Part shown: piece after piece, positions 1 to 10,018 of the stretch
Layout: the number at the start of each line of letters is the position of its first letter
Numbering within the stretch: position 1 is the stretch's first letter
Made by a program: the position numbers and the translations under genes
Notes under the pieces: generated by a model
Told to the model about the DNA's origin: nothing
Seen by the model: only the letters and a program-made list of their open reading frames with translations
The model's database searches: none
Assembly: GCA_002733665.1 (NCBI GenBank)
Contig: NVWM01000004.1
Location: forward strand, 59,257-123,256
DNA: 64,000 nucleotides
From: Lutibacter sp.
GTDB lineage: Bacteria > Bacteroidota > Bacteroidia > Flavobacteriales > Flavobacteriaceae
Reading direction: 5' to 3'

Positions 1-120
1 TTAATATTTTTTAAAAGTCTTTTGCATACGTGTAAATATAGTCATTATTTAAAATAATTCTTAATTAAAAAAAAGTTTCAAAAGTTGACATATATCATAT
101 TCTTGATTTATTAAAGGGCA

Positions 121-128
121 TACTTTTG
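121..128 (+). promoter_or_regulatory. -7 promoter box of the OmpW-like gene
   Basis: TACTTTTG is a perfect match to the Bacteroidota -7 consensus TAnnTTTG. It lies 32 bases before the start codon at 161. No convincing -33 TTG at normal spacing was seen. Confidence 0.6.
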
Positions 129-160
129 CTTAAAATTAGTTAAAAATAAAACTATATATT

Positions 161-808
161 ATGAGAAAAATTATATTAAGTGTATTGACACTATTGTTAA
201 CAGTTAGTTTAGTAAATGCACAAGAAGAAACAGAAAAAGACTATAGCAAATGGCAAGTTAGATTGCGTGGTCTTGCAGTAATTCCTAACGAAAGTGCAAC
301 TATTGACGTAATTGGTGGAGATGTAGATATTGAAACTGCATTTATACCTGAATTAGACTTTACATATTTCTTTACTAAAAATTGGGCGGCAGAATTAATT
401 TTAGGAACATCAAATCATGATGTGAAGGCTATTTCTACTGCTGCAGGAGATATTGAATTAGGTGATGTTTGGTTATTGCCTCCTACATTAACATTACAGT
501 ACCATTTTTTGCATGGAGAAAGTGTACGTCCATATTTAGGAGCGGGATTGAACTATACCATTTTTTATGACGAAAATAATGGTCCTGTTGCCGATAAAGT
601 GTCTTATGAAAATAGTTTAGGGTATGCTTTTCAGTTTGGGATCGATTTTGATTTAGATAATAAATGGTTTATCAACTTAGATTATAAATACATTTTACTT
701 GATACAGATGTAACAGTTGATGCTACTACTGCTTTAGGTGCAACAGTAGGAGCTGATGTAGAAATTAATCCAGCAATTATTGGTGTTGGATTTGGTAGAA
801 GATTTTAA
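161..808 (+). CDS. OmpW-family outer membrane beta-barrel protein
   Basis: The 215-residue product starts with a clear Sec signal peptide (residues 1-20, cleavage before QEETEKDY). The rest is alternating hydrophobic/polar strands typical of a small eight-stranded barrel. Conserved OmpW-type blocks are visible: a segment like WAAELILGTSNHDV, then LPPTLTLQYHF, RPYLGAGLNY, and a C-terminal strand ending GVGFGRRF with the terminal Phe expected of barrels inserted by BamA. OmpW proteins form narrow hydrophobic channels in the outer membrane; the substrate cannot be read from sequence. It has its own promoter and terminator, so it is probably monocistronic. Confidence 0.85.
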   Translation: MRKIILSVLTLLLTVSLVNAQEETEKDYSKWQVRLRGLAVIPNESATIDVIGGDVDIETAFIPELDFTYFFTKNWAAELILGTSNHDVKAISTAAGDIELGDVWLLPPTLTLQYHFLHGESVRPYLGAGLNYTIFYDENNGPVADKVSYENSLGYAFQFGIDFDLDNKWFINLDYKYILLDTDVTVDATTALGATVGADVEINPAIIGVGFGRRF

Positions 809-822
809 TTTTTAAAAACAAC

Positions 823-868
823 AAAAAGGGATTGTGATAGAATAGTGTTATTACAATCCCTTTTTTTT
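823..868 (+). terminator. Intrinsic terminator after the OmpW-like gene
   Basis: A 13-bp stem (AAAAAGGGATTGT paired with ACAATCCCTTTTT) closes a 17-base loop and is followed by a T run. Its A-rich left flank lets it also serve the opposing GNAT gene. Confidence 0.85.
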
Positions 869-889
869 ATGAATGATATTTTTGTATTC

Positions 890-1342
890 TTATTCTAAGT
901 GTTTTTCAAAACAAACACTATTTTCTGCATTTTCATATTGACCATAATTTGGAATTGATTTATAACCATTTGTTTGATATAAACTAATAGCATTTTTCAA
1001 ACCAATTCCAGTTTCTAAAATACACTTCTTAAAACCCAATTCTTTAGACCACAATTCCAATTCCTTTAATATTTCTATAGCAACACCCATCCTTCTACTT
1101 TCAGAAGAAACAAACATTCTCTTTATTTCTATAGATTCATCATCATACTTTTTTATTGCTCCACAACCTAAAGGAATTCCACCTTTATAAACGACGACGA
1201 CTTGATTTAAAACATCAATATTGTTGTATTGGTTATAAAAATCGTGATCCTCTCCGTCTGCTACTTTTAAGAAAGTATTTAAAGCATTCACAAGTTCAAT
1301 AAAGTCTTTGTTCTTAAAGTCAGTTCTTACAATTGTTATCAT
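890..1342 (-). CDS. GNAT-family N-acetyltransferase
   Basis: The product is about 150 residues and carries the GNAT core: a strand with IEIKRMFVSSESRRMGVA (the acetyl-CoA pyrophosphate-binding R-x-x-G-x-A region, here RRMGVA), then helix EILKELELWSKELGF, then a C-terminal block (ETGIGLKNAISLYQTNGYK) typical of single-domain acetyltransferases. The acceptor substrate is unknown. The ATG at 1342 overlaps the TGA stop of dinB in the sequence TGATG, so the two are almost certainly translationally coupled. A TTG three bases earlier is possible but less likely. Confidence 0.8.
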   Translation of the reverse strand: MITIVRTDFKNKDFIELVNALNTFLKVADGEDHDFYNQYNNIDVLNQVVVVYKGGIPLGCGAIKKYDDESIEIKRMFVSSESRRMGVAIEILKELELWSKELGFKKCILETGIGLKNAISLYQTNGYKSIPNYGQYENAENSVCFEKHLE

Positions 1343-2433
1343 CAAAACTCTAATTTTAATTGTACATCTATCACCTTCTCTTTTTTCTTCGTATTTATAT
1401 TCAAATTCGTTACTGAAATACCTAATAGTCGAACAGAATTTTTCATCTTTTCTTGATATAATAACTCTTTAACAGTTTCTAACAAAATAGCTCTGTCTTT
1501 AACAAAAAACGGAAGTGTTTTACTTCTCGTTTGCTGAGTGAAATCACTATATTTTATTTTTAACGTTACCGTTTTTCCTGCTAATTTTGACTTCTTTAAT
1601 CGCTTTTCTAATTCATCAGCAATTTTCTCTAATTGCTCGAGCATAAATATTTCGGAAGTTAAATTGGTGCGAAAAGTATGTTCTGCTGCAACTGATTTTG
1701 TAATTCTATTTGGATTTACTTTTCCGTTATGTATTCCACGAACGATATGATAATAATGCGCTCCTGATTTCCCAAAGTTTTTTGTTAAAAATGCTTCTGA
1801 TTTTTCTTTTAAATTTTTTCCATCAAAAATACCAAGGTTATACATTTTGGTTGCCGTTACTTTACCAACACCATAAAACTTTTTAATGTCTAGTTTCTCT
1901 AAAAAATCAATTGCTTTTTCTGGTGGAATTGTTTTTTGACCATTTGGCTTATTAATATCCGAAGCAATTTTTGCGAGAAATTTATTATATGATATACCAG
2001 CCGATGCTCGTAATCCTGTAATATCAAATATTTTTTGGCGAATTTCTTCAGCAATCAAACTTGCTGAAGGATTTCCTTTTTTATTTACAGTAACATCTAA
2101 ATATGCTTCGTCTAAAGAAAGTGGTTCTACCAAATCAGTATATTCAAAAAATATCGTACGAATCTGTTTAGAAACTTCTTTGTATCGGCTAAATCTTGGC
2201 GGAACAAATATTAAGTGAGGGCAATTTTTACGTGCTATTACACCACTCATAGCAGAACGAACTCCAAATTTACGCGCCTCATAACTTGCAGCAGACACAA
2301 CTCCTCGTTCTCCACCTCCACCAACAGCCAACGGTTTTCCTTGTAGTTCTGGATTGTCTAATTGTTCTACAGATGCATAAAATGCATCCATATCTACATG
2401 AATAATTTTTCTATTTGTATTGATTGAATCCAC
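1342..2433 (-). CDS. dinB: DNA polymerase IV (Y-family translesion polymerase)
   Basis: It carries the Y-family catalytic motifs: HVDMDAFYASVEQ at the N-terminus and SLDEAYLDVT, which supply the metal-binding acids. Helix-hairpin-helix segments (FYGVGKVTATKMYNLGI) and a C-terminal little-finger domain follow. The family performs error-prone bypass synthesis on damaged DNA. There is no ATG before the catalytic HVDMDAF motif: the only start codons are TTG at 2439 and GTG at 2433, and an ATG at 2391 would delete the first catalytic Asp. A perfect -7 box (TATTTTTG, 2437-2444) overlaps the TTG, which favours GTG 2433 and a very short or absent leader. The gene heads a two-gene unit with the GNAT gene. 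Confidence 0.92.
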   Translation of the reverse strand: MDSINTNRKIIHVDMDAFYASVEQLDNPELQGKPLAVGGGGERGVVSAASYEARKFGVRSAMSGVIARKNCPHLIFVPPRFSRYKEVSKQIRTIFFEYTDLVEPLSLDEAYLDVTVNKKGNPSASLIAEEIRQKIFDITGLRASAGISYNKFLAKIASDINKPNGQKTIPPEKAIDFLEKLDIKKFYGVGKVTATKMYNLGIFDGKNLKEKSEAFLTKNFGKSGAHYYHIVRGIHNGKVNPNRITKSVAAEHTFRTNLTSEIFMLEQLEKIADELEKRLKKSKLAGKTVTLKIKYSDFTQQTRSKTLPFFVKDRAILLETVKELLYQEKMKNSVRLLGISVTNLNINTKKKEKVIDVQLKLEF

Positions 2434-2436
2434 ACT

Positions 2437-2444
2437 CAAAAATA
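2437..2444 (-). promoter_or_regulatory. -7 promoter box of dinB
   Basis: On the minus strand this reads TATTTTTG, a perfect TAnnTTTG match. It lies immediately downstream of the gdhA terminator and immediately upstream of the dinB coding region. Confidence 0.5.
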
Positions 2445-2452
2445 CAAAAAAA

Positions 2453-2482
2453 GACCTTGTAAGTTTTAAAACTTACAAGGTC
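2453..2482 (-). terminator. Palindromic terminator after gdhA
   Basis: A 30-base perfect palindrome (each arm GACCTTGTAAGTTTT) is followed on the minus strand by a run of seven T. It ends the gdhA transcript. A near-copy lies at 45649-45679, so this is a dispersed terminator-type repeat. Confidence 0.8.
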
Positions 2483-2529
2483 AATATATTTCTAATAATC
2501 TTAATTTGCTAAAAATCTAGCGATCTAAA

Positions 2530-3945
<1,416 letters not shown>

Positions 3946-4038
3946 TTAAAATTATACTATTTTTTCGTTATTTCAAACGATTTTATAGTGTGTTTTAATC
4001 TCTTGTAGAATTTCTATGTAGAATTTCATTAAAAATGG

Positions 4039-4046
4039 TAAATTTG
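4039..4046 (+). promoter_or_regulatory. -7 promoter box of pheS
   Basis: TAAATTTG is a perfect TAnnTTTG match, 21 bases before the pheS ATG at 4068. Confidence 0.6.
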
Positions 4047-4067
4047 CAGCATAATCTATAAGAAAAG

Positions 4068-5087
4068 ATGTTAAAAAAAGTACAAAAATTAATTGCTGAT
4101 GTTGAAGTGTTTAAAACAACTTCAAGAGATGAAATTGAGGCATTTAGAATAAAATACTTGGGAAGTAAAGGGTTGTTAAAAGAACTTTTTAATGAGTTTA
4201 AAACCGTTGATGCTTCGATGAAAAAAGATGTTGGACAAGCGTTAAATAATTTACGAAATACCACATCTACTAAGGTTCAAGAGTTAAATGATTCTCTTGA
4301 AAATGCACAAGAAATTAAGAATTTTTACGGTGATTTAACACGCCCTTCTGAACCTATTGAATTAGGTTCTCGTCATCCTATTTCTATCGTAAGAAATAGA
4401 ATTATTGAGGTGTTTTCTAAAATCGGATTTACCGTTTCTGAAGGTCCAGAAATAGAAGATGATTGGCACAATTTCACTGCCTTAAATTTACCTGAATACC
4501 ATCCTGCAAGAGATATGCAAGATACTTTCTTTATTGAAAAAGATCCAGATTTATTATTGAGAACTCATACAAGTTCTGTGCAAGTACGCTATATGGAAAA
4601 CAACGAACCTCCAATTCGTACAATTTCTCCAGGAAGAGTGTTTAGAAACGAAGATATATCATCAAGATCTCATTGTATTTTTCATCAAGTAGAAGGTTTG
4701 TATATCGATACTGATGTTTCGTTTGCCGATTTAAAACAAACGCTTTTATACTTTACTAAAGAAATGTTTGGGAAGTCAAAAATACGTTTACGTCCGTCTT
4801 ATTTCCCATTTACAGAGCCGAGTGCAGAAGTAGATATTTATTGGGGATTAGAAACAGAGATAGATTATAAAATTACTAAAGGAACTGGTTGGTTAGAAAT
4901 TATGGGTTGCGGAATGGTAGATCCAAATGTCTTGAAAAATGCCAATATAGATCCTGAAAAATATACAGGTTACGCTTTCGGAATGGGAATTGAACGTATA
5001 GCAATGTTGTTATATCAAATTCCAGATATCAGAATGTTTTATGAAAATGATGTTCGATTTTTGGAGCAATTTAAATCGATAATTTAA
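4068..5087 (+). CDS. pheS: Phenylalanine--tRNA ligase alpha subunit
   Basis: The 339-residue product has the normal PheS length. An N-terminal coiled-coil arm (residues 1-80) is followed by the class II catalytic core: HPISIVRNRI, EGPEIEDDWHNFTALN, the motif-2 block FRNEDISSRSH...FHQVEG, and the motif-3 block GYAFGMGIERIAMLLY. With PheT (not in this window) it forms the alpha2-beta2 enzyme that charges tRNA-Phe in the cytoplasm. The start is fixed by the promoter box just upstream. Confidence 0.97.
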   Translation: MLKKVQKLIADVEVFKTTSRDEIEAFRIKYLGSKGLLKELFNEFKTVDASMKKDVGQALNNLRNTTSTKVQELNDSLENAQEIKNFYGDLTRPSEPIELGSRHPISIVRNRIIEVFSKIGFTVSEGPEIEDDWHNFTALNLPEYHPARDMQDTFFIEKDPDLLLRTHTSSVQVRYMENNEPPIRTISPGRVFRNEDISSRSHCIFHQVEGLYIDTDVSFADLKQTLLYFTKEMFGKSKIRLRPSYFPFTEPSAEVDIYWGLETEIDYKITKGTGWLEIMGCGMVDPNVLKNANIDPEKYTGYAFGMGIERIAMLLYQIPDIRMFYENDVRFLEQFKSII

Positions 5088-5155
5088 ACGGTAAAAGGTT
5101 TCAGGTGAAGGGTGAAAGTACCATAACCTTTAACCAAAACCCTTAACCTTATTAA

Positions 5156-5551
5156 ATGAAAAAAGACATCGAAATCCCTAAAGTTACTGACGTTTTTATG
5201 GCGATTGTCAAAGAATACAATTCTGATTTTCGTTGTGATGATTGGAATGTATATCTTATCAATAATAAAGCAATTGATTTAGAAGTAGTTTTGATCGTCT
5301 CTCGTGGTTATGATGATAAAGATCAAACCTCAATTATGCGTAAGAAAATTGAGTGTCTTCCTGCAAATTCGTATGCAAAAATTGAATTTATTCAGCCTGA
5401 ACTTTTTAAACTTAACAACGAGTTTAAAGTTACTTTTTTTGCAGATAATCAATTGTTTGAAAAAACCTTTTTATTTGCTAAAGGCACTATAAAAGACAGT
5501 TCTTTGCGTATGATTAAAGAATTTGATAAAAAAGGAATTATCAGTAAATAA
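5156..5551 (+). CDS. Conserved hypothetical protein downstream of pheS
   Basis: The 131-residue soluble protein has no signal peptide, membrane segment or recognised motif. It has mixed alpha/beta character with many charged residues (for example IKDSSLRMIKEFDKKG near the end). Its place directly behind pheS on the same strand suggests co-transcription, although the 68-base gap is an odd AC/GGT-rich stretch. I do not recognise a family and assign no function. It ends 16 bases before the ATG of the VTT protein. Confidence 0.7.
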   Translation: MKKDIEIPKVTDVFMAIVKEYNSDFRCDDWNVYLINNKAIDLEVVLIVSRGYDDKDQTSIMRKKIECLPANSYAKIEFIQPELFKLNNEFKVTFFADNQLFEKTFLFAKGTIKDSSLRMIKEFDKKGIISK

Positions 5552-5567
5552 AATTTGTTTTTCACTA

Positions 5568-6206
5568 ATGAGTCCAAGTCCAAACATCAAAAAAAAGCCA
5601 AGAAGGCCTAGAAAAAAATCTAGATTCAGATTGCTGCATCAGTATTATTCGTATACTGGTTTTTATTCGTTTGTAAAAAATAGTTTAAAAAAGGTGTCTT
5701 GGCCAATCGCTATATTTATTTTGATTTTATGGCTTGTTCATGAATATCTTTTGAACTTTAATGATTTATTTACAACCATCACAACGACTTTTAATCCTTT
5801 ATCGATTCTAGCGGTATTTTTTGCTTCCGAATCAATTTTAGGATTAATTCCTCCAGAAATTTTTATCGCTTGGGCTGCAAAAACGACTAGCCCAATTTTA
5901 TATTTAACTGCATTAGCTACGCTATCTTATCTTGGTGGAATTTTTTCTTTTCTCTTTGGTCGATTTTTACATAAAATTCCTTCAGTGTATAATTATTTGG
6001 AAGTGAAAATGATTCGACATATGAATATGATTCGGAAATGGGGCGGATTTTTAATTGTTGTCGGAGCATTATTACCAATTCCTTTTTCTATGACAAGTAT
6101 TGCTGCTGGACTGATTCAATATCAATTTAAAAATTATTTATTATTTGGGTTGCTGCGTTTTGTAAGGTTTTACCTTTATGCGCTTGTTATTTTTAATGTT
6201 TTTTAG
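5568..6206 (+). CDS. VTT (DedA/SNARE-associated-like) membrane protein
   Basis: The 212-residue product starts with a strongly basic cytoplasmic tail (KKKPRRPRKKSRFR). Hydrophobic segments follow, including a VTT-like core with a proline-containing re-entrant loop (ESILGLIPPEIFIAWAA) and a glycine-rich block (ATLSYLGGIFSFLFGRFL). The block GGFLIVVGALLPIPFSMTSIAAG is characteristic of this superfamily, whose members act in lipid translocation and membrane homeostasis. The ATG at 5568 is preferred; the longer in-frame reading to 5523 would overlap the upstream gene. Its stop lies only six bases from the stop of the convergent NhaC gene, leaving no room for a terminator. Confidence 0.8.
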   Translation: MSPSPNIKKKPRRPRKKSRFRLLHQYYSYTGFYSFVKNSLKKVSWPIAIFILILWLVHEYLLNFNDLFTTITTTFNPLSILAVFFASESILGLIPPEIFIAWAAKTTSPILYLTALATLSYLGGIFSFLFGRFLHKIPSVYNYLEVKMIRHMNMIRKWGGFLIVVGALLPIPFSMTSIAAGLIQYQFKNYLLFGLLRFVRFYLYALVIFNVF

Positions 6207-6212
6207 TGAAAA

Positions 6213-7694
6213 CTAAACCATCGTAAACCCTAAAATCAAATACAAAATTGTTGTAATAGTTCCTCCAATTAGAGCATACGGCAATTGTGTCTTTACATGA
6301 TCTATATGGTCACTTGCCGATGCCATTGAAGAAATAATTGAAGTGTCGGAAATAGGAGAGCAATGATCTCCAAAAACACCTCCTCCAAGAGTTGCTGCAA
6401 CAATCAATGTAATATCTGTTCCATGAATATTTGCCATAGGAATTGAAATTGCTAACATTATTGCAAACGTTCCCCAAGATGTACCTGTTGAAAATGCTAT
6501 AAACGAACTGATAATAAATACAAATGCAGGCAACAATTCTGGTGTTAAAAAATCCTTCGTAACATTAGCAACATATTGTCCCGTTTCTAGTGCTTTACAA
6601 GCATCTCCAATTGCAAAGGCTAGAACCATAAGCAATGCTAAAGGCATCAATTCACTAATCCCTTTTAAAGTGATTTCTACGGCCTCTTTACTTTTTACTA
6701 TTCCTTGAATTCTATACATTACAACTGCCACTAAAATAGCCGTACTAACAGCGTATAAAACAGAAGAAGATCCTGAACCACTACCAATGGCTTGTGATAA
6801 ATGATCGCCAAAGGATGTGAATTTTTTAACTTGATTCCAACCTGTAAATGCCAAAAATACAGGCATCATTACTATCATTGTTGCCAACGGAATTACCATG
6901 TTATATGCTCTTGGCTTAATTCCTTCTTTTGGAGGAAATGAGGTAACTTCGTCAGAAACCATTGGTTTAGAGCCTTCGTTTAATAGTTTTCCTGTCTCTT
7001 TTGTCCTTTTTTCAGCCTTCGCCATTGGACCAATATCTTTCTTAAAAATGATGACAATAAAAACCAGTAGTAGCGCAATAATTGGATAAAAATTATACTT
7101 TATTGAAGCCAACATTACAGAAAATGGCTTTTCAACTCCTTGCGTTAACAAAAGTCCCATAATGAATGCTCCCCAAGCATTAAATGGTATTAATATTGAC
7201 GTTGGTGCAGAACTTGAATCAGCAATATATGCGAGTTTTTCTCTTGGAATTTTTAATCGATCAAAAATAGGTCTGTATAGTGTACCAACTGTCAATGAAC
7301 TAATTGTTGTTTCGACAAAAAGAGCAATTCCTGTTAATGCCGCTAACAATTGAATCGCTACTCGACTATAACCTGCTTGTTTGTTTTCAAAGTATATAAT
7401 TAGTTTATTTATCTTGTTTACAAAACCTTCTACTCCTCTTGAATATTGAATAAAGAGTAATAAAGATCCTACAAGTGCGCTAAAGATTATTGTACGAGTG
7501 TTTCCTGCAGATTTAAAAACATTTACTATTGCCTCTATTGCAGCAAAAGTACCATCAATAAAATTCCAGTCATTCATAATAATCCACGAAAACCAAATTC
7601 CGAAAATTAATGCAGTGTAAACCTGCTTAGTTCTTAAAGCTAAGATGATTGCGATTATTGGTGGTAAAATTGATAAAAATCCGTAGTTGTCCAT
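6213..7694 (-). CDS. NhaC-family Na+/H+ antiporter
   Basis: The 493-residue product has about a dozen hydrophobic segments. Family landmarks include AYIADSSSAPTSILIPFNAWGA in the first half and the matching second-half block FSTGTSWGTFAIMLAISIPMA, then GGGVFGDHCSPISDTSIISSMAS. These repeated serine/threonine/aspartate-rich loops are typical of the NhaC/ion-transporter superfamily. It probably exchanges Na+ for protons across the inner membrane, but family members also move lactate/malate or arginine/ornithine, so the substrate is not certain. Confidence 0.85.
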   Translation of the reverse strand: MDNYGFLSILPPIIAIILALRTKQVYTALIFGIWFSWIIMNDWNFIDGTFAAIEAIVNVFKSAGNTRTIIFSALVGSLLLFIQYSRGVEGFVNKINKLIIYFENKQAGYSRVAIQLLAALTGIALFVETTISSLTVGTLYRPIFDRLKIPREKLAYIADSSSAPTSILIPFNAWGAFIMGLLLTQGVEKPFSVMLASIKYNFYPIIALLLVFIVIIFKKDIGPMAKAEKRTKETGKLLNEGSKPMVSDEVTSFPPKEGIKPRAYNMVIPLATMIVMMPVFLAFTGWNQVKKFTSFGDHLSQAIGSGSGSSSVLYAVSTAILVAVVMYRIQGIVKSKEAVEITLKGISELMPLALLMVLAFAIGDACKALETGQYVANVTKDFLTPELLPAFVFIISSFIAFSTGTSWGTFAIMLAISIPMANIHGTDITLIVAATLGGGVFGDHCSPISDTSIISSMASASDHIDHVKTQLPYALIGGTITTILYLILGFTMV

Positions 7695-7750
7695 AAATTT
7701 TATTGTTTGATAAATATAATGTTCTTTTCTATTTTTTTTAAAGAAGTTTT

Positions 7751-7817
7751 GTCATTCCTGCGAAGGCAGGAATCTATTTTTTTGTTTTCTCTGGATTCCT
7801 GCCTTCGCAGGAATGAC
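7751..7817. repeat. Family A palindromic repeat, complete (two arms)
   Basis: Left arm 7751-7774 begins GTCATTCCTGCGAAGG and right arm 7793-7817 ends CCTTCGCAGGAATGAC; they pair over about 24 bases. Each arm also has its own small internal palindrome (CCTGCGAAGGCAGG). The element ends six bases from the stop codon of the lipoprotein gene at 7824 and could fold as its 3' hairpin. Confidence 0.9.
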
Positions 7818-7823
7818 AACTTC

Positions 7824-8372
7824 TTAATTATTTCTCAATTTTATTTGATGTGGCTTCCAGGTAATTGAATCTCCTGGATATTGGTTATTCGCACTAACTA
7901 ACTCTAGTGTATGCGGAATAAATTTTATTAATAAATAAGCTGCTTTTTTATTTGGATAAAATTTGTCCCAACCGTCTTTAAATTTTTGTGCTTTTATAGT
8001 TTCATCATTCACCAAAAAGGCATTTCCCATTAGTGAAACATATTCCATGTTGTTTTTGTTAAAATAATGAATTGTTGTGGTAGAGTTTGCTTTTATCTCG
8101 CTCACTTTTCTACTTTTTGGGTTAGTTGCCAACCAAATAATAAAGTCATTATCTGGAGAAAAAGGTTCCATTACACGTGATTTTGGTTGACCGTTAGCAT
8201 CAACTGTTATAAGTGTTCCAAAATATGCATCATCAATTATTGTTCTTGCAGTTCTTACTAATTTTTGCTCTTCGGAAGTGATATCAATTTTAATACTTTC
8301 TGTTGTCCAAGTGTCCTTTTTACAAGAACTAAATAGTAGTATTACGCTAAAAAACAATAGGAGTTTTTGCAT
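7824..8372 (-). CDS. Lipoprotein of the pyridoxamine 5'-phosphate oxidase-like (FMN split barrel) family
   Basis: The 182-residue product begins MQKLLLFFSVILLFSSCKKD, a lipoprotein signal with lipobox FSSC, so it is probably tethered in the periplasm. The rest is a split-barrel flavin-binding domain: GTLITVDANGQPKSRVMEPF, FIIWLATNPKSRKVSEIKAN, TTIHYFNKNNMEYVSLMGNA. Related proteins (general stress protein 26 type) bind FMN, F420 or haem; the ligand here is unknown. The start at 8372 is chosen because it gives the signal peptide and has a perfect -7 box just upstream. A broken relative lies at 51578-52115. Confidence 0.82.
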   Translation of the reverse strand: MQKLLLFFSVILLFSSCKKDTWTTESIKIDITSEEQKLVRTARTIIDDAYFGTLITVDANGQPKSRVMEPFSPDNDFIIWLATNPKSRKVSEIKANSTTTIHYFNKNNMEYVSLMGNAFLVNDETIKAQKFKDGWDKFYPNKKAAYLLIKFIPHTLELVSANNQYPGDSITWKPHQIKLRNN

Positions 8373-8390
8373 TTTAATAAATTGATATTC

Positions 8391-8398
8391 CAAAAATA
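8391..8398 (-). promoter_or_regulatory. -7 promoter box of the FMN-binding lipoprotein
   Basis: The minus strand reads TATTTTTG, a perfect TAnnTTTG match, 19 bases before the ATG at 8372. Confidence 0.55.
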
Positions 8399-8429
8399 CT
8401 GTTTTTAAGTTTATTCTCTTGCTTATTCT

Positions 8430-8437
8430 TATATTTG
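8430..8437 (+). promoter_or_regulatory. -7 promoter box of the flippase gene
   Basis: TATATTTG is a perfect TAnnTTTG match, 14 bases before the ATG at 8452. It rules out the longer in-frame start at 8419. Confidence 0.55.
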
Positions 8438-8451
8438 TCATTCTTGAATCT

Positions 8452-9909
8452 ATGAGCACATTAAAACGATTTTTTAAAGACACCATTATTTATGGAATTG
8501 CAGCGGTTTTACCTCGCGTAATTAACTTTTTGTTAGTTCGTGTTCATACAGATGCTTTACCTCCAGATAGTTTCTCTGAAAACACGTATTTTTATATTTG
8601 GGCTGCACTATTCTCTGTTTTATTGACTTTTGGTCTAGAAACTGCATTTTTTAGATTTTATAACAAGGAAGAAAAAAAGGATACTTTGGTTTCAACTGCG
8701 TTTGTAACAATGCTTTTTGTTGTTGCTATTTTCTTCGTTAGTTTGACAATTTTCTTTGATTCATTTTTGGGTTTATTTGATTTTGAAAGCAATCCGTTAC
8801 GCTTAAAATTATTCATCGGAATATTAGCTTTAGATACGATTGCAATGGTGCCTTTTGCATATTTAAGAGCGTCAAATAGACCTATAAAGTATGCAGTTAT
8901 TAAACTCATAAATGTTGCGGTAATTGTGATTGTAACATTGTTAGGTTTAAAATATATTCCTGCGTTTTTAGAACAAGGGAAATCATTGCCAGAAATCATT
9001 ACAGCCAATTACGCTAAAACACCAAAAGTCAACTATATATTTATTGCAAATATTCTTGGAAGCGCACTTTCGTTTTTATTACTAATTCCAATTTTGACTA
9101 AATTCAAATTGAATTTTGATTTCAAATTGTTAAAAAAGATGTTGCAATACAGTTGGCCAATTGCTGTAGCGGGAATCGCGTATGTGATCAATGAAAATTT
9201 AGATAAATACCTTATAAAACAGGAACTTGGCGATTTTGAAATGGGAATTTACGCTGCATGTTATAAGTTGGCGATCTTTATGAATCTATATATTATGGCT
9301 TTCCGTTTAGGTGCGGAGCCGTTCTTTTTTAATCATGCTGATAAAAAAAATGCCAAAGAAACCTATGCTAAAATCATGAATTACTTTGTAATTATTGGCG
9401 CATTATTTTTTGTTGGAATTGTTGTGTATATTGATATTTTGAAAGAACTATTTATCAAAAATTCTGAATATTGGGATGCGATTATCATCGTTCCGATTGT
9501 GTTGTTGGCATACTTATTTTTAGGTATTTATCACAATCTTGCAATTTGGTACAAACTGACAGACAAAACGCGTTACGGAATGTATTTCTCTATTTTTGGA
9601 GCGATTATTACTGTTGTAATAAACGTTTGGTTGATTGAAAAAATTGGAATTATTGCTTCGGCTTGGGCAACATTAGCTGCTTATAGTTCTATGGCAATTA
9701 TTTCTTATTTCTATGGTAAAAAGCATTATCCAATAAAGTATAATCTTCAAAAAATGGGAATCTATTTAATTGTTTCTGTTGTGATATCTTATTTATCGTT
9801 CATACAATTTAGAGGTAATTATTGGATTTCTACGTTGTTTATTTTAATTTTTTCTGGAATTATATATTGGAATGAAAAAACCGAGTTAAAAACTATTTTT
9901 AAAAAATAA
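8452..9909 (+). CDS. Polysaccharide/lipid-linked oligosaccharide flippase (MOP superfamily)
   Basis: The 485-residue product has 12-14 hydrophobic segments in the pattern of Wzx/MurJ-like exporters. It opens STLKRFFKDTIIYGIAAVLP and contains a central block YSWPIAVAGIAYVINENLDKYLI that resembles the polysaccharide-biosynthesis (RfbX/MATE-like) family. These proteins flip undecaprenyl-linked sugars across the inner membrane. It stands alone without glycosyltransferases, so it may serve peptidoglycan precursor or another unlinked envelope pathway. A palindromic repeat starts four bases after its stop. Confidence 0.82.
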   Translation: MSTLKRFFKDTIIYGIAAVLPRVINFLLVRVHTDALPPDSFSENTYFYIWAALFSVLLTFGLETAFFRFYNKEEKKDTLVSTAFVTMLFVVAIFFVSLTIFFDSFLGLFDFESNPLRLKLFIGILALDTIAMVPFAYLRASNRPIKYAVIKLINVAVIVIVTLLGLKYIPAFLEQGKSLPEIITANYAKTPKVNYIFIANILGSALSFLLLIPILTKFKLNFDFKLLKKMLQYSWPIAVAGIAYVINENLDKYLIKQELGDFEMGIYAACYKLAIFMNLYIMAFRLGAEPFFFNHADKKNAKETYAKIMNYFVIIGALFFVGIVVYIDILKELFIKNSEYWDAIIIVPIVLLAYLFLGIYHNLAIWYKLTDKTRYGMYFSIFGAIITVVINVWLIEKIGIIASAWATLAAYSSMAIISYFYGKKHYPIKYNLQKMGIYLIVSVVISYLSFIQFRGNYWISTLFILIFSGIIYWNEKTELKTIFKK

Positions 9910-9913
9910 AAAT

Positions 9914-9971
9914 GTCATTCTGAACATCGTGAAGAATCTTTTTGAGATCTTTCGACTTCGCTCAAGATGAC
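9914..9971. repeat. Family B palindromic repeat, complete
   Basis: The left arm begins GTCATTCTGAAC and the right arm ends CGCTCAAGATGAC. The right 28 bases are identical to the right arm of the copy inserted in gltX (20304-20363). It starts four bases after the flippase stop codon and ends 47 bases before dut. Confidence 0.9.
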
Positions 9972-10018
9972 AAAAATCTAAAGTCTAATTAAAAAAACCA
10001 TTTTATTGGGAAATAAAT

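Noticed and set aside
1538..1750. Antisense ORF in dinB (and similar antisense ORFs in gltX, the RND pump, holB and pbpC)
   Set aside because: They are shadows of strongly supported genes, lack start signals and have no recognisable composition.
5088..5155. AC/GGT-rich stretch between pheS and the next gene as a structured RNA or repeat
   Set aside because: The pieces AAGGTTT, AAGGGT and AACCTTTAACC look like low-complexity sequence; no stable stem with a loop and no second copy was found.
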